The notes under the pieces: generated by a model
Database searches by the model: none
The model's input: the letters and a program-made list of their open reading frames with translations, nothing else
Told to the model about the DNA's origin: nothing
Source of the DNA: Mycocentrospora acerina
Taxonomy: Eukaryota; Ascomycota; Dothideomycetes; Pleosporales
DNA: 64,000 nt
Reading direction: 5' to 3'
Assembly: GCA_022701365.1 (NCBI GenBank)
Contig: JAKUHH010000150.1
Location: 310,001-374,000 of the forward strand
Translations under genes and position numbers: made by a program
Shown here: positions 30,864 through 39,951 of the stretch, piece after piece
Numbering within the stretch: position 1 is the stretch's first letter
Layout of the letters: every line of letters begins with the position of its first letter

Positions 30864-33797
30864 CTACCACGCCCCGTTCAGCCTCAGATCCCGCGACGAA
30901 AACCCTACGTGGATTCCAAACGCGCCTGTCGTAGGCATGACCCAGTTCTGCCGCCTAACGTCCCAGTAGCTCAGATCCTTCCGCGTCAATCCAAACTCAA
31001 TCTTCTTCTTCGTCTCGCCCTCATTCCCATGTGCATTGCTCAAAAACACCTTTTCAAATCCCCGGAGGACGCGAATGGGAAAGTCGATGACATCGCCAGT
31101 GTCAGCGTCTGTATAATTCGCTGGAAAGCTGACATAAACTTGCACCACCGTTGAGCCATCCACGGAACCCGTGTTGCTGATGGAAGCGCTGACAGTCAGC
31201 ACTGGCGTGTAGAGATCTGGGTTTCCTCCTGGACCACCACCTGCGTCGCTGAGGGGGGACTGCAGCCGTGAAACTGACGTCTTTGCTAGTTTGATACCAG
31301 ACGTAGACTCAAGCCACGGGTAAATGTACTTTTCGACCTTGTGGAACCCTTTAGGAAAGAGTGCAGACTTGGCATCTGGAATATCTGTCGAGTATGTCGG
31401 AGGTGCAACACCTGATGGGCGAGGGGCAGGAAGCAGTGACTTTTTCCCTAGCGAGCGAATCGTGAGCGAAGAAAGCTCGAATGTGCTGTATGAAAGTCCA
31501 TAGCCAAACTCATATCTCGGTGCAATCCCTTCCTTGTCAAAGTGACGATAGTCGACGTACAAGCCTTCGGAGAAATCCTGTTGCGGAGCCAGACCATCAC
31601 CGGGAGTGGGAAGGTACTTTACTTTACTGCCCGGCCCGTAGTCGTCCTCCTTCTTTGCAATCGTGTATGGAAGTCGACCCGATGGGTTGACATGGCCAAA
31701 GAGCACATCCACAATGGCGTTGCCGGATTCTTGCCCTGGGAGATTGGCAATGAGTACAGCTTTGACGTTGGGAATATCAATAAACTTTTCCAAAATGACC
31801 GGGCCAACGGTGTGAATCACAACGACAACATCACCCTTGCCTTTCCCACAGCCCGCCGCAACATTTTGAATAAGAACATCACCTCCTTTCTGCAGATTGA
31901 GATCGTTCCTATCGCCGTGTGTATCCTCCCACTTTAGATATCCTTCCCCAGCATCGGCGTTGACGAAAACAATGCAAAGGTCTTGATCTTCGACAATCTC
32001 TTTCTGGCTGGGAAGTTTGTTCTCCAGCCAGTCGGTGACGTAGACGCTCTTGTTGTCAAACGCATTTCGAAGCGCAGACATTGGATCGATGAGATACGGA
32101 AAGTTGACGGCCCCAGACCCCCAGCCAGACGCCAATGTCCCCTCGTTGCAACTTTGGTCGGGGCATTTGTTGATGCCATTGTGGGGGAGACGCGCATCTT
32201 CACCAAAAACGCCAACACGGTACTTGGTCTGTCTTTGAACTATGCGTCCGTCTTTCCACCCTTTTTGACTTAATGGCAAGAGATCACCCACGTTCTTGAC
32301 CATCACCGTACCTTCAGCAGCAATTTGGCGGACGAGGTTGCCATGAAAGTTCTCTCCCTCTCCCTGTACGTCGACAAACTGGTTGACGACGCCTGTGGTT
32401 TCATCCGACGGACTCCCTTCGTGCAGCTTGCCGATGCGGTCATTTGTCCAAGAGGAGAAGTTTGGGCCTGCGTCTTCCCATTTGTCCTGCCCAACCTGGT
32501 ACCAGGAAGCCACAACTCGGGTCGCCATATCGTTGAGTCGCTCGACTGGGACGCTGCCGTTCAAAACAGCCCTTGTAAGCTCTCTTCCCCAGAGACTGTC
32601 GCCCTTTGCCCATCGAAGCCCATCTCCCGGCATCGTCATGTCCAGGCCAGCCTCGGCGGAGGCAACACCAGCTCGTTGCGCCAGCCAGTCACTCTGAACA
32701 AACCCCTGGAAGCCGAGTTCATCCTTCAGAATACCGTTGAGTAGCTTGCTGTTCTGGCAGGCATAGCTGGAGTTGACCTGGTTGTACGAGCACATAACCG
32801 AAGTCACCCCCGCCCTGACAGAGTCGGCAAACGGCCAGAGATAGATTTCGTGCATTGCACGGTCATCGATGTTGCTTGAGATGGCGTTTGGGACGCCCCA
32901 TTCCCATGCCTGTCGGAAATGCTCTTGTTCATTCGCTATGTAGTGCTTTGCCGTGGCCATGACACCCTCCTCTTGGATTCCCTTTATTGTCTGTGCAGCT
33001 GCAACACCCTGGAGTACTGGGTCGCTGCCGAAGCCCTCCCAATTGCGACCCCCAGCAGGCATCCTGCCAAAAGGGCCCATGGCAGGTCCAAGCAGCACAT
33101 TGATGCCCTTTAGTCGTGCCTCTTTCCCATGCGCCTTGCCACGCTGATACATCAGCTCCTTGTTCCACGTCGCGCCGACAGTGATGCCGGCAGGGAACGC
33201 GGTGCTGTTGTCAGCAAAGCGAAGACCAAGCGGCCCATCCTGCAAGCACAGCTGCGGAAATCCCAGCCTAGGCACAGCGCCGTTGTTTCCAACACACATT
33301 TCCATAGACCATCCAACCCCCGTCGTTATATTGACCTTCTCTACCAGCGTCATCTGCGCCACCATGTCGGCAGCCTTCTTGTAGCTCTCCTGCCACGCCG
33401 CATCTGCACCGCCCTTGGGCGTAGGGTACCACGGCGGGCTCAGCCCACCCAGCGGCACCGACACCTTCCACGTCCAGATGCCACCAGCCCCAAGCAGCAG
33501 CACAACGACGGCGACAAACGACACGAGCCAGCAGCACCACCGCCCAGGCGTCCACCGGCGCGGGCGCGAGGCCTCCTGGTTTCTAAAGGAAGGTTTCCGA
33601 ATCTTGAGGTCGCCAGCGCTCTTCTTGCGCTTCAGCCTGCGGTCAAAGGCGAGGGGATCGTACTCCTCGAGGTCCTCGAGCGTCCCGTGCGAGTCGTCGG
33701 AGAAGCGTGTGGGCGTGTCGACGAGGTCGTCGTCGGTCGGCGCATCGAGGCGGGCGTACTTGCCCCGGCGCATTTCGTGGGACTCATAGTAGGCCAT
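30864..33797 (-). CDS. GH3 beta-glucosidase, membrane-anchored
   Basis: Glycoside hydrolase family 3 beta-glucosidase hydrolysing terminal non-reducing beta-D-glucosyl units. Single exon, 977 aa from ATG 33797 (MAYYESHEM); ATG 33806 adds MLA. Instead of a cleavable signal there is a cytosolic N-terminus of about 85 residues, acidic then KRKK/RRW-rich. One membrane segment follows (WLVSFVAVVVLLLGAGGIW, about 92-110), predicting a type II orientation with the enzyme outside. Catalytic domain landmarks are MTLVEKVNITTG, LCLQDGPLGLR, GKGxE-type GKAHGKEARLKG, AKHYIANEQEHFRQ, and the nucleophile Asp at about 370 in GFVQSDWLAQRAG. The C-terminal GH3_C domain (LPYTIAK) and a fibronectin-III-like domain (VLRGFEKVFL) follow. 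It resembles the anchored bglE-type enzymes of Aspergillus. Confidence 0.9.
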   Translation of the reverse strand: MAYYESHEMRRGKYARLDAPTDDDLVDTPTRFSDDSHGTLEDLEEYDPLAFDRRLKRKKSAGDLKIRKPSFRNQEASRPRRWTPGRWCCWLVSFVAVVVLLLGAGGIWTWKVSVPLGGLSPPWYPTPKGGADAAWQESYKKAADMVAQMTLVEKVNITTGVGWSMEMCVGNNGAVPRLGFPQLCLQDGPLGLRFADNSTAFPAGITVGATWNKELMYQRGKAHGKEARLKGINVLLGPAMGPFGRMPAGGRNWEGFGSDPVLQGVAAAQTIKGIQEEGVMATAKHYIANEQEHFRQAWEWGVPNAISSNIDDRAMHEIYLWPFADSVRAGVTSVMCSYNQVNSSYACQNSKLLNGILKDELGFQGFVQSDWLAQRAGVASAEAGLDMTMPGDGLRWAKGDSLWGRELTRAVLNGSVPVERLNDMATRVVASWYQVGQDKWEDAGPNFSSWTNDRIGKLHEGSPSDETTGVVNQFVDVQGEGENFHGNLVRQIAAEGTVMVKNVGDLLPLSQKGWKDGRIVQRQTKYRVGVFGEDARLPHNGINKCPDQSCNEGTLASGWGSGAVNFPYLIDPMSALRNAFDNKSVYVTDWLENKLPSQKEIVEDQDLCIVFVNADAGEGYLKWEDTHGDRNDLNLQKGGDVLIQNVAAGCGKGKGDVVVVIHTVGPVILEKFIDIPNVKAVLIANLPGQESGNAIVDVLFGHVNPSGRLPYTIAKKEDDYGPGSKVKYLPTPGDGLAPQQDFSEGLYVDYRHFDKEGIAPRYEFGYGLSYSTFELSSLTIRSLGKKSLLPAPRPSGVAPPTYSTDIPDAKSALFPKGFHKVEKYIYPWLESTSGIKLAKTSVSRLQSPLSDAGGGPGGNPDLYTPVLTVSASISNTGSVDGSTVVQVYVSFPANYTDADTGDVIDFPIRVLRGFEKVFLSNAHGNEGETKKKIEFGLTRKDLSYWDVRRQNWVMPTTGAFGIHVGFSSRDLRLNGAW

Positions 33798-34375
33798 GGC
33801 GAGCAAGTGTGCACGGCGAGGGCCAGCGGTAGGCGTGGATGTGGGTGTGGATGTGGATATGAGTTCTGTCGACCTGAAACAGCGCGAGCCCCGAGCTCTA
33901 TTTGTATGCTAATAGCATCATCCGGCTGGCTGCGTCGACTGCAGCAATTGCTCCGGTGCGTGGGTCGATGAAAAACGGTGGTTACGTGGGAATATGTCGC
34001 TGTCCGAAAGTGGAGTGTTGGAGGTGGATAGAGATGCAGCGTGGGACCAGCCGTGGCGCGTCGTGCAGCAAACCGCGCCTAGAAGGAGTGTCAGGGGTTC
34101 CATGCTCCGTCCCTGCGCCTCCCACCACTCGGATCGCACGGAGGTGAGTTACCGGCGACAATGCTGCTGATGATGATGACGATCTCGATATCATCTCCTG
34201 ATATCAACATACTTTCCACGATTTGGCCAATGACTGTGGTCTTTGGTTGCATGCACAAAGTGAACTTTTATTCTCATTGAATTTGAAGCTACAAAGCTTC
34301 TTGCTACCACTTTCATTTTCATCCAATTCCCTAGCAGCTAATGCGTCCTCTCTCAACAAGCTTTTCGCCCAGTAC
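33798..34375. other. Intergenic between GH3 and methylcitrate synthase
   Basis: 578 bp. It contains a GTGGGTGTGGATGTGG repeat near 33838-33858 and GATGATGATGAC near 34168. It provides the promoter of the GH3 gene and the 3' end of the methylcitrate synthase gene. No gene is recognised. Confidence 0.5.
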
Positions 34376-36025
34376 TTACAACCCCTCAACCTGCTTCAGC
34401 AGACCCTCGAGGTTGATGGACTTGGGTCGCTCAATGGGCAGACCAAGTGCCCTGTCCCAGATGAGCTGCGCAAGCGGGCCGAGACCACGGCTCACACCAA
34501 AGGTGGCAGTGTAGTAAAGCGTCTCCTTGAAACCGTAGTGGTGGAAGAGAACACCAGATGACGAGTCGACATTGGGGAAGGGGTTCTTCGTCTACGATTT
34601 TTTGTTATTAGCAACTGGTCTATTCAATAACTTGGAAGTAGAGAACCTACCTTTCCGTGCTCGGTGAGAACACCAGGAGCGACCTCAGAGTTCTTCTTGA
34701 CAAGCTGGAAGACGGGGTCCGCAGCAATTTCAGGCCGGGCATTGGCAAAGTCCATGAGCGCCTCGAAACGCGGGTCGGGCTTCCTAAGCACGGCGTGGCC
34801 GTAACCGGGAATGACACGCCCAGACTTGAGCACACTCCACAGATAGTTGTTGACGTCGCTCTCGGTGAACTTCTCGCCAACGGCCTTTTGCATATCAAGA
34901 ATGAAGCGGAGCACCTCCTGGGCAGCGAGACCATGCAGGGGACCAGCGAGACCCTGGAGACCAGCACTGTAACTGAGGAAGGGGTCGCTGAGGGCGGAAC
35001 CGACCAAGTGAGTGGCGTGTGCGGAAACGTTGCCGCCCTCGTGGTCACCGTGCAGAGCAAGGTACAGGCGGAGGAGGTCCTGGAAGCCCTCGTTCTCCTT
35101 GCCGCCCTTGCCCAACATGGCAGCAAAGTTGTACGACCAATCCTGGTCCAAGTCGACCTCGGTGGGCAGGGCACCTCCACCACGGTATGCGTTCTGGTAG
35201 ATCTTGGCAGCGATGGTGGGCAGCTTCGCGAGCAGGCTGATGCAGTCGTCGAATGTGGGCTCCCAGTAGTCGGCCTTGTTGATGCCGTTCTCGTATGCCT
35301 TTGCAAACTTGGACTCGTAGTTGAGGGCGGAAACAGCGCAGGCAAACTGGGTCATGGGGTGGAGATCTGTGGGGAAGTCGTCGAGCATCTTCTCAACAAA
35401 CTTGGGAAGGCCAGCCTTCTCGGCGAGTTCTCGTGAAAGGGCACGTGTCTGGGAGACGGTGGGGACCTCGCCTGTGAGCAGAAGCCAGAACATGGCTTCT
35501 GGCAGCATCTCGGTGCCGGAAGTGCCCTTGGGGAGGACCTGTTGGCAGTCCTTGATGGTCTTGCCGTGGAAGCGAATGCCTTCGTTTGCGTCGAGGACGG
35601 ATCCTTCCCAGACCATGGCCTTGAGGCCTCTTGGAGAATGTTAGCGCTGTGTTTGACGGTCTGGCGTGGGAGTGGTGCACACCTCATACCGCCCAAGGTG
35701 TTTTCGACCTTGACTTCACCAATCTTCTTGTCGCCATGGGCCTTTACTTTCTTCAGGAGTTCGCGCTTGGCAGGCAGGACCTTTTTGAAGGTTTCCTTGA
35801 GGTCGAGCTCAGAAGACGAAGAGTAGCTGCATGCTTGCACTGCGACAGGACCTAGTTAGTGGCATTGCTTCTAGGCTGGGAGATTGATTCAATTGCATAC
35901 GGGAAATGAAGGGGCGGGCCTGTGGAAACGCTGGTCAGCTCTGGAGTGTAATCAGACAATTTTTTTGGGAGGCATACCCTTGCGGCTCGCAGAGCTCTGG
36001 AGGCAGTTCGTGCGCTCAGGGCCAT
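34376..36025 (-). CDS. mcsA: 2-methylcitrate synthase, mitochondrial
   Basis: Condenses propionyl-CoA with oxaloacetate, the entry step of the methylcitrate cycle (such enzymes usually also have citrate synthase activity). Five exons (36025-35978, 35919-35901, 35839-35683, 35629-34651, 34591-34376) give about 472 aa. The first, 16-codon exon MALSARTASRALRAAR is a mitochondrial presequence. The second exon is only 19 nt. The core has GGMRGLKAMVWEGSVLDANE, LHPMTQF, LHGDHEGGNVSAH, LAGPLHGLAAQE, GYGHAVLRKPDPR and VAPGVLTEHGKTKNPFPNVD, so all citrate-synthase-fold catalytic residues are present. I call it McsA rather than CitA because blocks such as MFWLLLTGEVP, YRGGGALPTEVDL and LGKGGKENE follow the McsA pattern I know, and because its neighbour is methylisocitrate lyase. 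CitA-type citrate synthase is the alternative. Confidence 0.88.
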
Positions 36026-37279
36026 TGTGGGAGCTTGGTGAGGGGTAGCTGGGGTAAAGGCGGTGCGGGGAGAACACCAGTTCGTCACAGTCGAGCACAA
36101 AAGACGAGTGCAACAGCGACAATGAATACGGCAGTGCTCTTTGCAAGACAGCAAACGGTGGACGAACGAGCAGCAGCAGCAAAAGAAGCGTCTTCGGCTA
36201 CGCTCGGCGACAGCTGCAGAGGCCCCTTCTGGCGAGCATGCTCCGTTGAAGCGACGTCAGGGTGCCGAGGAGGGGACGGTGGCTACCCTCGGTTGTGCAT
36301 TACAGTCGAATATCTAACCAAATCCGTCAACTACTAACGTTCCTCATAGGTGTGTAGCGCACTTTGCTAAAGACTCTGCTAAAACTGAATCTTTAATGTA
36401 GTTTCGGAGTTGATTTTTTCCAATCCTTCTGTTTACGATAAATTATTTTCTTGGCGGGACTTCTTTTTAACCACGATACGTCCTAACCCTACACATGACT
36501 AAAGACCGAACCCTATTGCTTTTTGCAGAATCCTAAAAACGTTAAGCTTTTCCTTAGTAGTCGAAAAATAATCTTAGGCTGAGTATTTTAACTAAGAGCT
36601 GTCAAAAGGAACATCTAATTTAAAGACTCTGTACAACCTACATCCAGCCGAGGTTGTACCTAACTCTCTTCCTTGTAACGATGCAGGCAAGAAGAGAATG
36701 GTCCGAAAATGGTCCGAATCCGCTGCGAGGCACATGGGAGTGCTGAGATTGAGGAAAACTAAGAACACTGTTCTCTACACTTATAGGTCTTGTTCGAAGG
36801 ATACAGAAAAACTACTCTGCAACAGCTACAGTTTGTGTGTCTTAAATACAAAAGGTCATAAGCGTTCAGGGGCATTGCAGAGTTAGACTAAGTTGGAGGT
36901 TGTTCGGAAAGACCCTCGATGCACTTGTTCTGGACCTAATTGGGAGGTGATTCCGAGAAATGTCAAGATACATTCACTATAATAAGTGGATTACTATCTT
37001 CATCCCCGTGTTGTTATAAATTAAGGAAACGGCATAATCCTGGATCAAGTCTAGGGGTGGAAGCACTCTACAGAAGAAGAGTAATCAGTTAATTTTGATT
37101 AATCCAGGAAGTATAGATCGTCGTTCTAGATCTGAATTGGAGACGTAATTCACATTATTATAAGCAAGAGACAATAGCACATGGCCAGCTGAAAGCCGCC
37201 AGAGGAAGGAATAGCAAGAAGAGGAAATAGCGGTCTGTTAACTATCTACGTGTCTGAATTGCAAAATAATGTAATTGCC
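36026..37279. other. AT-rich intergenic island, left part
   Basis: About 1.25 kb. The first 300 bp next to the methylcitrate synthase start have ordinary base composition. From about 36350 the sequence becomes AT-rich with many stops in all frames and no transposon coding sequence that I can recognise. It could be a degenerate, possibly RIP-mutated relic, but I cannot measure dinucleotide ratios. Confidence 0.45.
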
Positions 37280-37747
37280 TTAAGTTGGAACAAGGAATTC
37301 CACCTCCTTAGTATCTTTATGCACTTCAATATTGATTCTGACTGAACAGGTTCTTCCCGCTAAGGTATGACTTAGAATCTGTTTGCCAGCCTCGTAGATT
37401 TCGGTAACAAAAGGCTCAGCAACCTTGTTGGCAAGTTCCGCCACCAAAACACCGCCACTAAACGAGATAATTTTCACACTCAAACTGCCGAGCGCTCGTG
37501 ATCCAGTTACCAATGCGACTTTGAACCTATGTTGTCGCTTTCGGAGACTTATTCTTTTCCTAGGTAAGCTGTTGCTGCCCTTTTGCTGACTATCAACTCA
37601 CGAGTGTTCATCATAGATTATGACCGAGTCCTTTTCAATGGGTCGCTCTATAGAATTGACTGGGTTTGCTGAGTTATTGGGCAAAACAGCAGACGCAATG
37701 ACGTCTGGTGCTAGGAGCAAAAGAGGAGTGAAAATGAAAAGCTTCAT
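37280..37747 (-). CDS. Small secreted protein A, unrecognised
   Basis: Two exons, 37747-37602 and 37526-37280, joined by a 75 nt GTGAGT..TAG intron (phase 2), encode about 130 aa. The N-terminus MKLFIFTPLLLLAPDVIASA is a strong signal peptide. The mature chain begins near VLPNNSANPV and contains alternating hydrophobic/charged strands (SVIIYDEHS, FKVALVTGSRALGSLSVKII, GGVLVAELANKV). It has a single Cys (RTCSVRINIEV) and ends VEFLVPT. No family is recognised. An alternative acceptor 34 nt upstream would add 12 residues but leave an intron of only about 40 nt. It sits in an AT-rich island, head to head with secreted protein B. Support is the signal peptide, a frame-preserving intron and the phase match. 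There is no homology evidence. Confidence 0.55.
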
Positions 37748-38230
37748 TTGGAAGACAGCAGTGTCGATTTGAGTATGGCGATCTTCAAAAGAATAAAGAA
37801 TTAATGGAGTAACGCAGTGCTGCAAGAGCTGTCCTGAGACCAACGGGAAAAGTTTTGAATTTATAGACAGAGTAGATGGAAAAGGCAGGAAAAGTTGCTA
37901 TCCGAACCTTGAAACGAATTAACTTGATCAGGTCAATGTTTTCAAAAGATGAATCTCAAAATCTTGATTCTTACCCAACTGAATCTGGTGACAGAGAAAC
38001 AAGCCCGAAGATAAATTAAAATCCGTCAAAGCTGGCACTCTTCCTTTGGCAAACCGGTTTATTAATGGAAGATTAGAAATTGAATTTCAAACCGCTCACA
38101 TCAATCAAAATATAAAGAGAAAGATTCTCTCTTTCAAATGAGTTCAAATCAATCCCACCATCATATTGAAAGAGCTCTCGCTTCATTCAAGACAAAGAAC
38201 CATTTCTTGTTCCCTCATCAAGCTTGAACT
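37748..38230. promoter_or_regulatory. Shared promoter of two small secreted protein genes
   Basis: 483 bp lie between the two divergent ATGs (37747 and 38231). The stretch is AT-rich. Its right end has GAACTATG just before the gene B start. Shared regulation is an inference from the arrangement. Confidence 0.4.
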
Positions 38231-38778
38231 ATGCACGCCTCAGTCGCCATACTGATTGTAACGTTCCAGTACTGAACAACTTCTGCGATGGGTTTCGTTA
38301 TCAACTGACCATGGAAAAGGGCTTTTGTGTCTGCGGATCTTCATGATTTCGGAGCTTGCCAAGTGAGAACGGATGGGCCTACGGATCATGCCGCAACCTT
38401 GAAAGTGGCAATTAATTGTGATAACAATTACATTCCTGGTACGCTTAAAGGCCTTGTTCAGATGCTTTCGATAACTAAGAGGGGTGTAGGACCAGCAGGA
38501 TGGGGCCTCTCAGATGAAACTGCCATCTGGGCACGTAGGGAAAGTGGCCCAGGGCCCCGTTTTGAAGGTTTTTTTGTAAGTCACACAAATGACGTTAGAT
38601 AGCGACCTTGCTGACAAACCCCCTCGTTAAGCTCCAAAATGGTGACAAACACTCAAAGGGGATTGATGGCGATACTATGCATAGACTCTGTGTAGAAGCT
38701 GGATCGCACGGTAGCACAGCCTTTAGCTGTAACGACTACCAGCAAAACTCTGATGGCAAATTTCACTGTGTGCAGTGA
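38231..38778 (+). CDS. Small secreted cysteine-containing protein B, unrecognised
   Basis: Three exons, 38231-38268, 38320-38575 and 38632-38778, give about 146 aa. Intron 1 (51 nt, GTACTG..AAG with CAACTGACC branch site) is phase 2. It makes a textbook signal peptide MHASVAILIVTFQAFVSA, with mature protein DLHDFGACQVRTDG. Intron 2 (56 nt, GTAAGT..AAG with TTGCTGACA) is phase 0. Five cysteines: FGAC, AINC, HRLC, FSC, FHC. A third possible intron, 38439-38498 (60 nt, GTACGC..CAG), keeps frame, so a 126 aa form is also possible. No family is recognised. That three independent exons link in phase into a secreted protein argues for a real gene despite the AT-rich setting. Confidence 0.58.
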
Positions 38779-39951
38779 CGAAGGAAAACATTTCACATCG
38801 TTTCTTTAACTAGATATAATGAAGATATCTGAGATTTAAGTCTATGAAGCGCTGTTGGTCACTAAACTAAGCTCTCTTTGATAAAGCTTGAAAACGTTGG
38901 CAAACTTGGAAAACTTGAAAACTCCTTGTTCGCCTTAGTTGAGATAGATTCAACGTAATTTAGGTTGATTTGCATTTTCCTTCCTATTGACTACAAATTT
39001 TGTAGGCGTTGAAACACAATGTTTTCGTGAGGCAACCGTCAGGATTTGGAACCAAGGGTGACCACCAGACAGCCGAGACAGCCTATTGATCGCTCTGAAC
39101 ACCAAAACAAAACATACCAAAGCCAAGGTTGAAAATTGCCGGACTACGGCTGCGATCGTATGATATGCTGTTAGACTATGCGCAGGTCTTTGCAAATGTA
39201 CACGGCTATTATTGTACAGCTAGAAAACTGGCTTTAAGCCGTGTTGTCGTCAGGATTGCCTGCCGTGACTGGGTCCTCACGTGGGCCGCACCGGGCCGTT
39301 GCGGACTAGGTTCATCCTGTCTCACGTGAGGGGAACTAAACCACCAGTAGACTAGGTAGTACATGTAATATAAGAGAATCCTATCTAAGGAGGCAGCCAT
39401 TTGTCTATCCCAAACTACAAAAATACGCGCATCGGATACTAAGACTCTAGTAACTTTGTCTTGTGGAGTCTGGGGGAAACAAGGTAGTGAATGCTAACAG
39501 CATCTTGATTTTTTTTCAGCACGTAGAGTTTAAACCACGTCTTGACTCTTTCAGAAGACTGTTGGTCAAAGCCAGTGCACCGCCAGATCACATTTACTGG
39601 CTTGTCAAAGTCGTAGCAAAAGTGCACTGCATGTCTGTGTGGGCTGAGCGCCTGAAAAGTCCATAAAACTATAAGTTATATAAAACGCATCACGATCTTT
39701 GCAAACTTGGTGGGGTTTCTGTAAAAGCGCTGCACCCCTGCAAGTTGCGTCAGCGCTGGGCGGCTTTGGTGAGATAGCCGAGCGCAGTGTGTCATTGCAG
39801 GCGTGTCAAAAGAGGCACTGCAGGCTGCTGCTCGGCACGCACAAGACCGCGGGTGTTGGACGACTCGCCGCGCATAGCCGGTCCATATACCCGGCCAGAC
39901 GATGTTCAACTCACTGCGCACTGCAGGCTGCACACTGCACTTCCACCCGCC
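38779..39951. other. AT-rich intergenic island, right part
   Basis: About 1.17 kb up to the methylisocitrate lyase start. The first 900 bp are AT-rich without credible genes. The last 200 bp return to GC-rich composition and should be the lyase promoter. No RNA gene was seen. Confidence 0.45.

Noticed and set aside
34376..36025. Assignment as the general mitochondrial citrate synthase (CitA/Cit1)
   Set aside because: Sequence blocks recalled for McsA fit better, and the neighbour is methylisocitrate lyase. Kept as the stated alternative because I could not run an alignment.
36350..39700. Whole AT-rich island as a RIP-destroyed transposon
   Set aside because: No transposon coding remnant, terminal repeat or target duplication was recognised, and dinucleotide indices could not be computed. 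Two plausible intact genes lie inside.
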